A DNA stretch of 7,185 nucleotides from Desulfamplus sp. (GCA_015233755.1 JADFXA010000110.1:1-7185), one strand, 5' to 3'; counted from the stretch's first letter, positions 1 through 7,156 are shown. Made by a program: numbers and translations. Notes: generated from the sequence alone by a model not told the origin.

Positions 1-2601
1 CGCAAATTAAAGATTGCCCTGGAAAAAAACTGCATTTCAAAGGAGCTCTATAATCAGATAAAAGATCTATTGGATGACCATCTCAGTAAAGGCATACAGT
101 TATCTTTTGAAGAGATCTGCGTCTCTTTTAGCTCTTTTAAACTTGAAGATATTGAGCCCGTTATCAACAAAGAGATTTTTAAATACAACCAGATTATCAT
201 CAAATTAGCCCAACAATTTGCAAAAAATACTACTACTCAGCAGCTAAAATTACAAAAACACGATGACATATCTATAAAGCAGGCAAATGACAAGCTACAA
301 GGTGTATTCTCAAAAATATTAAAGGATTTAACCAATGACTATTTAGGATCTTGTCAGAGAAATATTGATGATATTCTTGTAGAGTCTGGTTTTATACAAG
401 AATCTCAATTAGAATTTCTTCACAGCAGTGCAGAGCATTTAGAGATTAAAGTTCAAGATCGTAAATTTGGAGAGATAGCCGTAAATAACGATTTTACAAC
501 TCAAGAAATTGTAAATAAGGCTCTTGATGAGCAGACAGAAAGATATAAAAAAACAAATAAGAACCATATTATAGGTGATATTCTTGTTGAGCAGCAACAT
601 ATTACTCCTGAGACACGCAATGAGATATTAATTATACAAAATAGAGTTTTAGAGGAGGATTGGGAAGAGACACTTAAAGAAGTTGGTCAATCTTCAATAG
701 AAGAGAAAGAGAAAAATGCAATGTTTGGAGCATTGATACTAAAAGAGCGTCTTCTTGATGAAAAACAGGTTGTTGAAGCTCTCAAAATTCAGGCAAAAGA
801 GCTTGAAAATTATCGCAAGTCAATAAATGGTCAAAATAGTTCTGATAATAACACGATAGGGAATTCAAAAAAACAATTAAAACCTCGATGGATTGGGGAT
901 ATTTTAGTTGAAGATTTTGGGCTTTCCGAACGAGATCGAAAACGGATCGTTAAAAAGCAGATGGAATACAAGATTGAGAGAATCAATCTAAAGTTAGGAT
1001 TGAATCTTAACGATGCCCATATTGAACTTTTTAACGAAATGGATCAATATTTTGAGCTGTCATATTCAAAGGACAAAATTGAGGCTTACATCAAAGTAGT
1101 AAAACCTGTTCCTAAGAGTATGACAAAAGATAATATCATTATCTGGCTATACCATAAAAAAATACGATATGGACGAATCAACTCCGCAATTGATAATTTG
1201 ATTGCTAATAAGGTAAAACCTGGAAAATCAATTTTGCTGGCTAAAGGAGACGAGCCAGTTTCTGCTCAGATGCAATATAAATTTCACTTTAATACAGACT
1301 CTTCAAAAAAAAGTTCGACAGGAATTTTCTCATTTATTGTTAAGAAAGGGGCAAAACTTATTACTCTTCAAAAACTTAAAGGCAATTCTGGTCTCAATGT
1401 TAATCACTGTTTTGTTGCACCATCTATGGTAACTCCACTCACAATTATTAAAGGTGAAAATGTTATACGTAGTGATAATAGCTTTATTGCCTCATGTGAT
1501 GGCGTTCCTAACTTTTCAGAAAATAAAGTTCTCTCTTTAGATTCATTGATTTATATTGATTCAGATATAACTCCTGAACATGTAATAGCTGCTAATAAAA
1601 ACAATAAAGATAATTCGCAAAACTCTGTTGCATCTAAAAATCTTACTGAATTAATTTATGATTGTGATTTCCATATTAAGGGGACAATAGAAAATGACGT
1701 TGTTCTTGGTTGTCGTCAACTAAAGGTAGGAAATATTAAAGGCAAGGTAAGCGCAACTGAAGATGTTACTGTTCAGGAGGATACCATAAACGGTGAAATT
1801 ACCTCTAAGGGCAATATTTACCTCAAATCTATTCAAAATAGTGTAATTAGCAGCGAAAAGAGCATTGCAGTTCAACTACATAGCGATGATACAAACACTT
1901 CTTTTATTAAAATATACCATTCTATAATTACAAGTGATGATATAGTTAGGATAAGTGATGCTAAAATAGTAGCCTCTGTAATTCGTGCAAAAAATAAAGT
2001 TATACTAAAAAAAGTTATAGTTGGTGAAAAATGTAAGTTTATTCTTGGTGATTCTATTGAAGCAATAGGCTACAAAAAGAGAATTGAAGAGTTAAACAAC
2101 GATATTGAGTTAATTGATATTCAAATTAAAGATCTTCAGGAAAAATCACGTGAACTTTTTGAAAAAATAGAAAAGAAAGATATTGCTGCAATTGATCAGG
2201 AGATAAAAAATCTATCTAAAAATCAGAAAACTAAGGATGATGTGGATAAGATATCTGAACTACGAGTTATAAAACGGCAGAAAGAGAAAGAGTATGAGGC
2301 AAGTGTTGATAAATATGGCACTATTTTCATGCAAAATTCCCAACAAATTAAGCAATATCAAGATCAGAAAAAGAGTTTAGAGAAAGAGAAAAAAGAGCTA
2401 AATATTAGTGTAATGTCAATTTACAAAAAAGAACAAGAGATACCTGAGCTTGATATACGGCGTAGTATGTTGCCTGCTGGAACAGTTATTCAATTTAGGT
2501 ATCATAAGCAAGTTCTTAAAACTGATTGTGAAGGTTTTGTATTTAGAGAGGAGTTTAATAACCTAACTAACAAATATGAACTTAAACAGCATAGATGGTA
2601 G
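1..2601 (+). CDS. FapA (DUF342) family protein with N-terminal GspE-N-like repeats; 5' end outside the window
   Basis: The frame is open from base 1, giving 866 codons to the TAG at 2599-2601. The first possible start (TTG at 70) has no nearby ribosome binding site and cuts into repeat-like sequence, so the gene is taken as 5'-partial. Residues are counted from base 1. Residues 1-325 carry at least seven units of a GDILVE-x(10)-helix pattern, as in the N-terminal domain of GspE/PilB/MshE ATPases, but no ATPase domain follows. Residues about 350-430 resemble the FapA N-terminal part (IEAYIKV, then IRYG and ILLAKGDEPV). Residues about 438-683 look like the stacked beta-strand FapA core. Residues about 688-813 are a Lys/Glu-rich coiled coil, followed by a short tail. 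There is no signal peptide or membrane segment in the visible part, so it is probably cytoplasmic. FapA proteins have been linked to flagellar or polar assembly in other bacteria; the role here is unknown. Family assignment is fairly sure, function is not. Confidence 0.85.
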   Translation, partial: RKLKIALEKNCISKELYNQIKDLLDDHLSKGIQLSFEEICVSFSSFKLEDIEPVINKEIFKYNQIIIKLAQQFAKNTTTQQLKLQKHDDISIKQANDKLQGVFSKILKDLTNDYLGSCQRNIDDILVESGFIQESQLEFLHSSAEHLEIKVQDRKFGEIAVNNDFTTQEIVNKALDEQTERYKKTNKNHIIGDILVEQQHITPETRNEILIIQNRVLEEDWEETLKEVGQSSIEEKEKNAMFGALILKERLLDEKQVVEALKIQAKELENYRKSINGQNSSDNNTIGNSKKQLKPRWIGDILVEDFGLSERDRKRIVKKQMEYKIERINLKLGLNLNDAHIELFNEMDQYFELSYSKDKIEAYIKVVKPVPKSMTKDNIIIWLYHKKIRYGRINSAIDNLIANKVKPGKSILLAKGDEPVSAQMQYKFHFNTDSSKKSSTGIFSFIVKKGAKLITLQKLKGNSGLNVNHCFVAPSMVTPLTIIKGENVIRSDNSFIASCDGVPNFSENKVLSLDSLIYIDSDITPEHVIAANKNNKDNSQNSVASKNLTELIYDCDFHIKGTIENDVVLGCRQLKVGNIKGKVSATEDVTVQEDTINGEITSKGNIYLKSIQNSVISSEKSIAVQLHSDDTNTSFIKIYHSIITSDDIVRISDAKIVASVIRAKNKVILKKVIVGEKCKFILGDSIEAIGYKKRIEELNNDIELIDIQIKDLQEKSRELFEKIEKKDIAAIDQEIKNLSKNQKTKDDVDKISELRVIKRQKEKEYEASVDKYGTIFMQNSQQIKQYQDQKKSLEKEKKELNISVMSIYKKEQEIPELDIRRSMLPAGTVIQFRYHKQVLKTDCEGFVFREEFNNLTNKYELKQHRW
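4..189 (+). repeat. Two degenerate GspE-N-like protein repeat units at the window edge
   Basis: Residues about 2-28 (starting KLKIALEKNCISKEL) and 34-63 (starting SFEEICVSFSSFKLEDI) follow the same rhythm as the clearer units downstream: a short hydrophobic strand, a gap, then a hydrophobic helix. They lack the glycine of GDILVE and are therefore weaker matches. Their presence right up to base 1 is one reason to think the protein continues upstream. The call is by pattern only. Confidence 0.45.
361..981 (+). repeat. Five GDILVE-type protein repeat units (GspE-N/MshEN-like)
   Basis: Five units begin with IDDILVESGFI (about base 361), FGEIAVNNDFT (about 472), IGDILVEQQHI (about 571), FGALILKERLL (about 724) and IGDILVEDFGL (about 892). 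Each is followed by a helix of about 15 residues, usually holding an ALxxQ- or IxxxQ-like core. In type II secretion and type IV pilus ATPases such units form a small helical domain that can bind partner proteins or, in MshE, cyclic di-GMP. The units have diverged at the DNA level and vary in spacing, so this is an old protein-level duplication and not a recent DNA repeat. Confidence 0.7.
2062..2439 (+). other. Coiled-coil segment of the FapA-family protein
   Basis: Counted from base 1, residues about 688-813 are rich in Lys, Glu, Gln and Ile/Leu at heptad-like spacing, with no proline until the IPELD at its end. A long coiled coil after the beta-strand core is a known arrangement in FapA-family proteins and suggests self-association. 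No coiled-coil program was run. Confidence 0.65.
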
Positions 2602-2712
2602 TTGGAGTGTTATGATATGTAAGAGCCATAAGTTGAGTTATTAATAGCTAAATTTATGACCGTTTGAAGCATAACCAATTTTATATAAATCAATAAGTGT
2701 GTAGGCAAATAT
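2602..2712 (+). other. Gap between FapA-family gene and acyl-CoA ligase gene
   Basis: This AT-rich 111-bp gap has no hairpin followed by a T-run, so no intrinsic terminator is visible after the FapA-family gene. A TATAAA at 2684-2689 could be a -10 element, but the nearest -35-like hexamer (TTGAAG, 2664-2669) is only 14 bp upstream, which is too close. Read-through from the upstream gene is therefore as likely as a separate promoter. Confidence 0.4.
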
Positions 2713-4365
2713 ATGCAAAATGATAAAGACTTAAGAGAGAGAACTCTTGGCAATATCCTTGATGAGACTGTTACAAAATACCCTGATAATGAGGTACTTG
2801 TTTATGTTGATAGAGATTTTCGTTTAACTTATCGCGAGTTTTCCAATCTTGTCGATGAGGTAGCAATGGGTTTAATGGCCCTTGGAGTTGAAAAAGGTGA
2901 AAAAGTTGCTGTTTGGGCAACCAATATTCCGTTTTGGGTAACTCTTCAATTTGCCACAGCAAAGATTGGAGCAATTCTTCTTACAGTCAATACTAACTAT
3001 AAAAAGGCAGAATTAGAATATCTTTTAAAACAATCAGAAACAGAAAATCTATTTCTAATTGATGGGTTTCAAGATACTGACTACATTAGTACCATTTACG
3101 AACTTGTCCCTGAGCTTAGAACTCAACAACGAGGCAGCTTAAAAAGCTCCTCATTTCCACATCTTAAGAGGGTATTTTTTCTCGGTCAAGAGAAACATCG
3201 CGGTATGTATTCTATTCCTGAAATACGCTCTCTTAAAGCACTGACATCTCAGGATGCTTATAAACAGCGTCAAAGTTCTTTAAATCCCCATGATGTTGTA
3301 AATATGCAATATACATCTGGCACTACAGGTTTTCCAAAAGGTGTTATGCTTACACATTACAATATTGGAAACAACGGCTTCTGGATTGGTGAAAATCAAA
3401 ATTTTACCCAAAATGATAGATTGTGTCTTCCAGTGCCTTTGTTTCATTGTTTTGGATGTGTTCTTGGAGTACTTGCTGCAATAACACATGGCACCACAAT
3501 GGTTATACTTGAAGGATTTGAACCTCTTATGGTTATGGCATCAGTAGAAAATGAAAAATGCACCGCACTTTACGGTGTGCCAACCATGTTTATTTCAATT
3601 TTAGAGCATCAACTATTTCGTAAATTTGATTTTTCTACACTTAGAACAGGAATAATGGCTGGTTCAAACTGCCCAGTACAGGTCATGGAAAAAGTGATTG
3701 ATCGAATGAATATGTCTGAAATTACTATCTGTTATGGCCTTACAGAAGCATCTCCAGTAATTACCTACACAAGAATAGACGATGATATTAGAAAAAGAGT
3801 TGAAACAGTAGGACAGCCTCTTCCCCATATAGAAGTTAAAATTGTTGACCCAGAAACAGGGGTGTCTCTACCACCCAATACTCAAGGAGAAGTGTGTTGT
3901 CGTGGATATAATGTAATGCAAGGATATTATAAAAATCCTGAAGCAACTGCAAAGGCAATTGATTCAGATGGCTGGTTACACTCTGGTGATCTTGGAATAA
4001 TGGACGATAATGGCTATCTATCAATAACTGGAAGGTATAAAGATATGATTATTCGAGGAGGAGAAAATATCTATCCAAGGGAGATAGAGGAGTTTATTTA
4101 TAGAATGGATGGGATACAAGATGTTCAGGTTGCTGCTGTTCCAAGCGAAAAATATGGTGAAGAGGTAGGAGCATTTATTATATTGAAAAAAGATGCTCAA
4201 ATTGATGAGAGCGATGTAAAAGATTTTTGTCGTGGTAAGATAAGTAGATATAAGATTCCAAAATATATAACTTTTGTGGATAATTATCCAATGACAGCCA
4301 GTGGAAAAATTCAGAAATTCAAACTAACAGAGATGTCCACACAAATATGGCAAGAGAGAACATAG
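2713..4365 (+). CDS. AMP-forming acyl-CoA synthetase (fatty acid-CoA ligase, FadD/ACSF2-like)
   Basis: This enzyme activates a carboxylic acid, probably a medium- or long-chain fatty acid, with ATP to an acyl-adenylate and then joins it to CoA. All core motifs of the adenylate-forming superfamily are present: the P-loop YTSGTTGFPKG at residues 200-210, YGLTEASP at 341-348, SGDLG at 424-428, the hinge region GRYKDMIIRGGENIYPREIE at 440-459, and the C-terminal catalytic lysine K532 in ASGKIQK. The length of 550 residues is normal and the gene is intact. The ATG at 2713 is preferred because the N-terminus (RTLGNILDET) matches the usual family start. Its ribosome binding site is weak (TAGG at 2702-2705). 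It lies 111 bp after the FapA-family gene on the same strand with no terminator between, so co-transcription is possible. The domain is free-standing, with no carrier-protein or other fusion. The exact acyl chain preference cannot be read from the sequence. Confidence 0.95.
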   Translation: MQNDKDLRERTLGNILDETVTKYPDNEVLVYVDRDFRLTYREFSNLVDEVAMGLMALGVEKGEKVAVWATNIPFWVTLQFATAKIGAILLTVNTNYKKAELEYLLKQSETENLFLIDGFQDTDYISTIYELVPELRTQQRGSLKSSSFPHLKRVFFLGQEKHRGMYSIPEIRSLKALTSQDAYKQRQSSLNPHDVVNMQYTSGTTGFPKGVMLTHYNIGNNGFWIGENQNFTQNDRLCLPVPLFHCFGCVLGVLAAITHGTTMVILEGFEPLMVMASVENEKCTALYGVPTMFISILEHQLFRKFDFSTLRTGIMAGSNCPVQVMEKVIDRMNMSEITICYGLTEASPVITYTRIDDDIRKRVETVGQPLPHIEVKIVDPETGVSLPPNTQGEVCCRGYNVMQGYYKNPEATAKAIDSDGWLHSGDLGIMDDNGYLSITGRYKDMIIRGGENIYPREIEEFIYRMDGIQDVQVAAVPSEKYGEEVGAFIILKKDAQIDESDVKDFCRGKISRYKIPKYITFVDNYPMTASGKIQKFKLTEMSTQIWQERT

Positions 4366-4414
4366 CCAGCATTTATTCACAATATGAGTATTTGTTAAAC
4401 ATGTTTTTTGTATC

Positions 4415-4447
4415 AGATTTGACAACTATTAGAAAGTTGTCAAATCT
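4415..4447 (+). terminator. Likely intrinsic terminator between convergent genes
   Basis: A perfect 13-bp inverted repeat (AGATTTGACAACT at 4415-4427 and its complement at 4435-4447) encloses a 7-nt loop. It lies 49 bp after the acyl-CoA ligase stop and 24 bp after the stop of the opposing small gene. On the + strand the stem runs into TTTGTAAATTAT, a broken U-tract. On the - strand it is followed by CTGATAC, with no U-tract. It therefore most likely ends the ligase transcript. The stem is AT-rich and the U-tract is poor, so termination may be only partial. Confidence 0.65.
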
Positions 4448-4471
4448 TTGTAAATTATACATCTAAACATT

Positions 4472-4783
4472 TTATTCAATAGTTTGTACGCTTGTTGCAT
4501 CAATGGTTTGTACATCACCCTCTTCAATAACCATACCAATTACATTAACCGTCTTATCGTCAAAGCCCTGAACCTGCTCACATGGAATTATGTATATATT
4601 CTCCTTTGCAATAATACCACATACATCTTCAGCTTTAATTACAGTACCTTTAACTATAACCTCTTCAATTTGTTTATCTCTATTCACAACTTTATCAGCC
4701 GAAACTATTGGTTTGAATGACAGCATCATAGTTAGAGCAGCAAGAGTTAAACCAACTGTTTTTGTAATCTTATCTATTTTCAT
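4472..4783 (-). CDS. Small exported protein, OB-fold-like, unknown function
   Basis: This is a 103-residue protein with a clear Sec signal peptide: a Lys-containing n-region (residues 1-8), a hydrophobic core (about 9-23), and VSA at 27-29 before a likely cleavage at A29-D30. There is no lipobox cysteine, so it is predicted to be a free periplasmic protein of about 74 residues. The mature part alternates short beta-strands with turns (VIVKGTVIKAEDVCGII, then VNVIGMVIEEGDVQTIDATS). This GxV...GxV rhythm is typical of small bacterial OB-fold proteins. It has two cysteines (C55, C68), which could form a disulfide. The ATG at 4783 is supported by a strong ribosome binding site (GGGGAGA, 4797-4791) seven bases upstream. 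The gene converges on the acyl-CoA ligase gene and probably has its own promoter. I recognise no specific family; the OB-fold is an inference from the strand pattern. Confidence 0.85.
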   Translation of the reverse strand: MKIDKITKTVGLTLAALTMMLSFKPIVSADKVVNRDKQIEEVIVKGTVIKAEDVCGIIAKENIYIIPCEQVQGFDDKTVNVIGMVIEEGDVQTIDATSVQTIE

Positions 4784-4790
4784 ATTATTA

Positions 4791-4797
4791 TCTCCCC
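4791..4797 (-). promoter_or_regulatory. Strong ribosome binding site of the small exported protein
   Basis: Read on the - strand, GGGGAGA ends seven bases before the ATG at 4783. It is the best Shine-Dalgarno match among the four main genes and fixes the start codon of the small exported protein. Confidence 0.8.
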
Positions 4798-4879
4798 ATA
4801 TAAAATTGCTTTTATCAAGTTTTCATAAGTTATCAACAAACTATTACTTACATATAATTTTATGTTTAAATTTATGCCT

Positions 4880-4888
4880 ATTATAACA
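4880..4888 (-). promoter_or_regulatory. Extended -10 promoter for the small exported protein
   Basis: The - strand reads TGTTATAAT, a perfect extended -10 (TGN plus TATAAT). A -35 is weak at best (TTAAGT, 4909-4904, 18 bp spacing), which is tolerated in extended -10 promoters. Transcription would begin near 4873 and leave a leader of about 90 nt before the ATG at 4783. In DNA this AT-rich a chance TATAAT is common; the TG extension and the position ahead of a gene raise the likelihood. Confidence 0.5.
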
Positions 4889-5083
4889 TTAACATTTATA
4901 GAAACTTAATATTAGCAATAGATATGCCAACTCTCTAATTCATAGGAAATAGGCGTTTAGCAACATCATACAGTTAGATATTACAATATATTTTCATAGA
5001 TATCTTTTAAAGTTTTGTTAAATAATGAAGTAAAATTACAATTTTTTCACATCAATGCACGGATTTTACCCAAATTAGAATTC

Positions 5084-7081
5084 TCAACTAAGACAATCCT
5101 CAATTTGGTTAATAAACCTGCTTTTCATACAATATTGCCCTTTTCTGCAACCCGTATAAGATAAATAAAGCCGCTTTTCTGCCCTTGTCATTGCAACATA
5201 CATAAGCCGTCTCTCTTCTTGAATAGCTCTATCTCCCAAATCAATTGAACGCCAGTGTGGAAATAGCTGTTCCTCACAGCCAACAACAAATACGGTATCA
5301 AACTCAAGACCTTTTGCAGAGTGAATAGTCAAAAGAGCGACTCCATTCTCTTTATCATCTGAGTCATCTCTATCTTCTCTTATTAAAGCCGCTTCCTCAA
5401 GATACTCAAGGATAGTTGATTTTTCTTGAGCAGTGTGCCACAACTGTTCTAAGTTCTCTTTTTTAGATATAAATTCATCTTGAGTTTTTACCTGTTGTCT
5501 TAAATATTCGTAGTAATCTGTCTTCTTAATAACTACATCAATAGCTTTTGCTGGTGCTAAATCTCGAATTTCATCAAGTATAGCAATAAGCTCAGATAGC
5601 TTTTCATGAATTTTTTTGGAAAGAATCCTCTCTTTTACCATCAATCTTGCACAATCTTGAAGGGTTGCGCCATGTGAGATAATGTTACCGTAAGTCTCTA
5701 TTGTGTAACTGTTGCTTCGGTCTGTTTCTATTTTATGAGGATTTTCAGCAGAGGCAACATGTTTAAGATCACCAATCTTCTTTACCATTGCTGGACCAAT
5801 ACCTCTTTTGGGTGTATTAATAATCCTATCAAAAGAGACATCATCTCGTGGAAATACCGCTGCTGCAAGATAGGCATTAATATCCATAATCTCCATACGC
5901 TCAAAAAAACCCTGTGAACCCATTAATCTATATGGAATTTTGAACATACGAAAATTTTTTTCAAATGGAAGAGAGCAAAATTTTGTTCTATATACTACTG
6001 CCATCTTATCAAATGGAATACCATCGCCTCGCTGATTTAGAGCTTTAATTCTGCTTGTAATCCATTGGGCTTCATCAGAATCTGAATAAAAAGAGTGTAT
6101 CTCTACTAAACCACCTTTTTTTGTCGAAAAACATTTTTTATCCATTTTGTCTTTGTTAAAATCAATTAATCCATTTGCAATCTGAACAATCTCATTTGCA
6201 GAACGATAATTTTGCTCAAGTCGAAAAATTTTTGCATTATTATATTTTTTTGAAAACTCAAGAAAATGGTCAACATTGCTACCACGAAATCCATAAACTG
6301 CCTGCCAATCATCACCTACACAAAAGAGATTACCATGCTCCCCAAGAAGTAGGCGTGTAAGCTCATCTTGAAGATTATTTGTATCTTGATACTCATCAAC
6401 CAAAATATGGGTAAAATAGTTTCGGTAATAATCTCTTACTTTACTATGATCTCGTAAAATATCTCTTGTTTTAAGAAGAATATTGTCAAAATCAACGCTG
6501 TTTGCCGCCATTAGCTTCTCTTCATACTTCTTAAAAAGATCATAGGCTTTGACTGGTATGCCCGTCATTCTGGGTTTTTCATCAAAATAGCGTTCAGGAT
6601 TGGCAGAATTTTTTGCTCTTGAGATTACAGACAGAAGATTGGAAGCATGTTTTTTATCAAGATTATTACTGACCAATAGCTCTGTTACTATCTTTTTTTG
6701 ATGATAAAGTGAACATATCTGTATAGGATGTGAATATCCAAGAAGTTCGCAATGTTTTTTTAATATTATAAGACAAGCAGAGTGATAGGTTCTAACCCAA
6801 GGAAACTCTTCATACCCTCTTCCTGTAAGGCTATATAGACGGCTTTTCATCTCATCCGCTGCTTTATTTGTAAATGTTATTGCAAGAACTCTTTTTGATG
6901 AAGCAATTGAGGCGTTAGGAGAGTTTATAATATCAACTATTTTAGCTGTAAGAGTTCTGGTTTTCCCTGAGCCAGCCCCTGCAACTACTAATGCAGGAGA
7001 CCCATAGTGCTCTATAGCTTTTTTTTGATCTTTAGACAGCTCTATCTGTGTTAGTTTTGACTTAATCGTTTGTGATTCCAA
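5084..7081 (-). CDS. UvrD/Rep-family superfamily 1A DNA helicase (ATP-dependent, 3'-5')
   Basis: This 665-residue protein has every SF1A helicase motif in order: the Q-motif glutamine Q19, Walker A GAGSGKT (35-41), Ia LAITFTNKAA (67-76), TYHS (98-101), Walker B VDEYQD (228-233), III GDDWQAVYGFRGS (256-268), IV RLEQNYRS (287-294), FFERMEI (392-398), V TIHSAKGLEFD (585-595) and VI RRLMYVAMTRAEKRL (624-638). Such enzymes unwind DNA in repair or replication restart. It ends soon after motif VI, so it lacks the C-terminal extension of the roughly 720-aa UvrD/PcrA proteins. Motif III has DDW where UvrD/PcrA have DDQ. The start is TTG at 7081: an in-frame TAG lies three codons upstream (7088-7090) and the first internal Met comes after Walker A. 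A weak AGG (7089-7087) sits five bases before it. The reading frame is intact. It may be translationally coupled to a short leader ORF. The family is certain; orthology to UvrD, PcrA or Rep is not. Confidence 0.95.
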   Translation of the reverse strand: MESQTIKSKLTQIELSKDQKKAIEHYGSPALVVAGAGSGKTRTLTAKIVDIINSPNASIASSKRVLAITFTNKAADEMKSRLYSLTGRGYEEFPWVRTYHSACLIILKKHCELLGYSHPIQICSLYHQKKIVTELLVSNNLDKKHASNLLSVISRAKNSANPERYFDEKPRMTGIPVKAYDLFKKYEEKLMAANSVDFDNILLKTRDILRDHSKVRDYYRNYFTHILVDEYQDTNNLQDELTRLLLGEHGNLFCVGDDWQAVYGFRGSNVDHFLEFSKKYNNAKIFRLEQNYRSANEIVQIANGLIDFNKDKMDKKCFSTKKGGLVEIHSFYSDSDEAQWITSRIKALNQRGDGIPFDKMAVVYRTKFCSLPFEKNFRMFKIPYRLMGSQGFFERMEIMDINAYLAAAVFPRDDVSFDRIINTPKRGIGPAMVKKIGDLKHVASAENPHKIETDRSNSYTIETYGNIISHGATLQDCARLMVKERILSKKIHEKLSELIAILDEIRDLAPAKAIDVVIKKTDYYEYLRQQVKTQDEFISKKENLEQLWHTAQEKSTILEYLEEAALIREDRDDSDDKENGVALLTIHSAKGLEFDTVFVVGCEEQLFPHWRSIDLGDRAIQEERRLMYVAMTRAEKRLYLSYTGCRKGQYCMKSRFINQIEDCLS

Positions 7082-7096
7082 TTTTACCTATATCCG

Positions 7097-7156
7097 TTAA
7101 TATTGTTTATGTAATTTTATAATTAACCTTTTCAACTTAAATGGTGCTTGACTCAT
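7097..7156 (-). CDS. Possible 19-aa leader peptide upstream of the helicase gene
   Basis: On the - strand an ATG at 7156 opens 19 codons, MSQAPFKLKRLIIKLHKQY, ending in TAA at 7099-7097. A good Shine-Dalgarno (AAGGA, 7166-7162) lies five bases before the ATG, clearly better than that of the helicase gene itself. The stop is 15 bases before the helicase TTG start and in the same frame, a spacing that would allow translational coupling. The peptide is strongly basic with an amphipathic pattern. I do not recognise it, and a 19-codon ORF can arise by chance; the ribosome binding site is the main support. Confidence 0.4.
   Translation of the reverse strand: MSQAPFKLKRLIIKLHKQY

Larger units (their letters stand above)
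4784..5083 (-). other. 300-bp non-coding gap between helicase and small exported protein genes
   Basis: No ORF of useful length with a ribosome binding site is seen here on either strand. The - strand holds the likely promoter and about 90 nt of leader for the small gene. It also has two TTGATAA copies in the leader (- strand; TTATCAA at 4812-4818 and 4830-4836 on +) and three copies of TAGATAT (+ strand) at 4919-4925, 4975-4981 and 4997-5003. No clear terminator follows the helicase stop at 5084; an AT-only hairpin around 5032-5045 is too weak to call. Confidence 0.5.

Noticed and set aside
2771..4024. Three - strand reading frames of 62-69 codons inside the acyl-CoA ligase gene
   Set aside because: The + strand protein is intact with every family motif. 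The antisense frames show no recognisable domain.
4397..4406. Palindrome AAACATGTTT next to a T-run
   Set aside because: It has no loop, is short, and is expected by chance in AT-rich DNA. The nearby 13-bp hairpin is a far better terminator.
4484..4886. Two + strand reading frames of 78 and 98 codons across the small exported protein gene and its leader
   Set aside because: They lie antisense to a gene with a clear signal peptide and strong ribosome binding site, are hydrophobic and low in complexity, and lack ribosome binding sites.
5032..5045. AAAATT-AC-AATTTT inverted repeat after the helicase stop
   Set aside because: The stem is AT only with a 2-base loop, and no T-run follows it on the - strand, so it is not credible as a terminator.
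5735..6360. Two + strand reading frames of about 60 codons inside the helicase gene
   Set aside because: They are opposite strictly conserved helicase coding sequence and have no domain or start signal.
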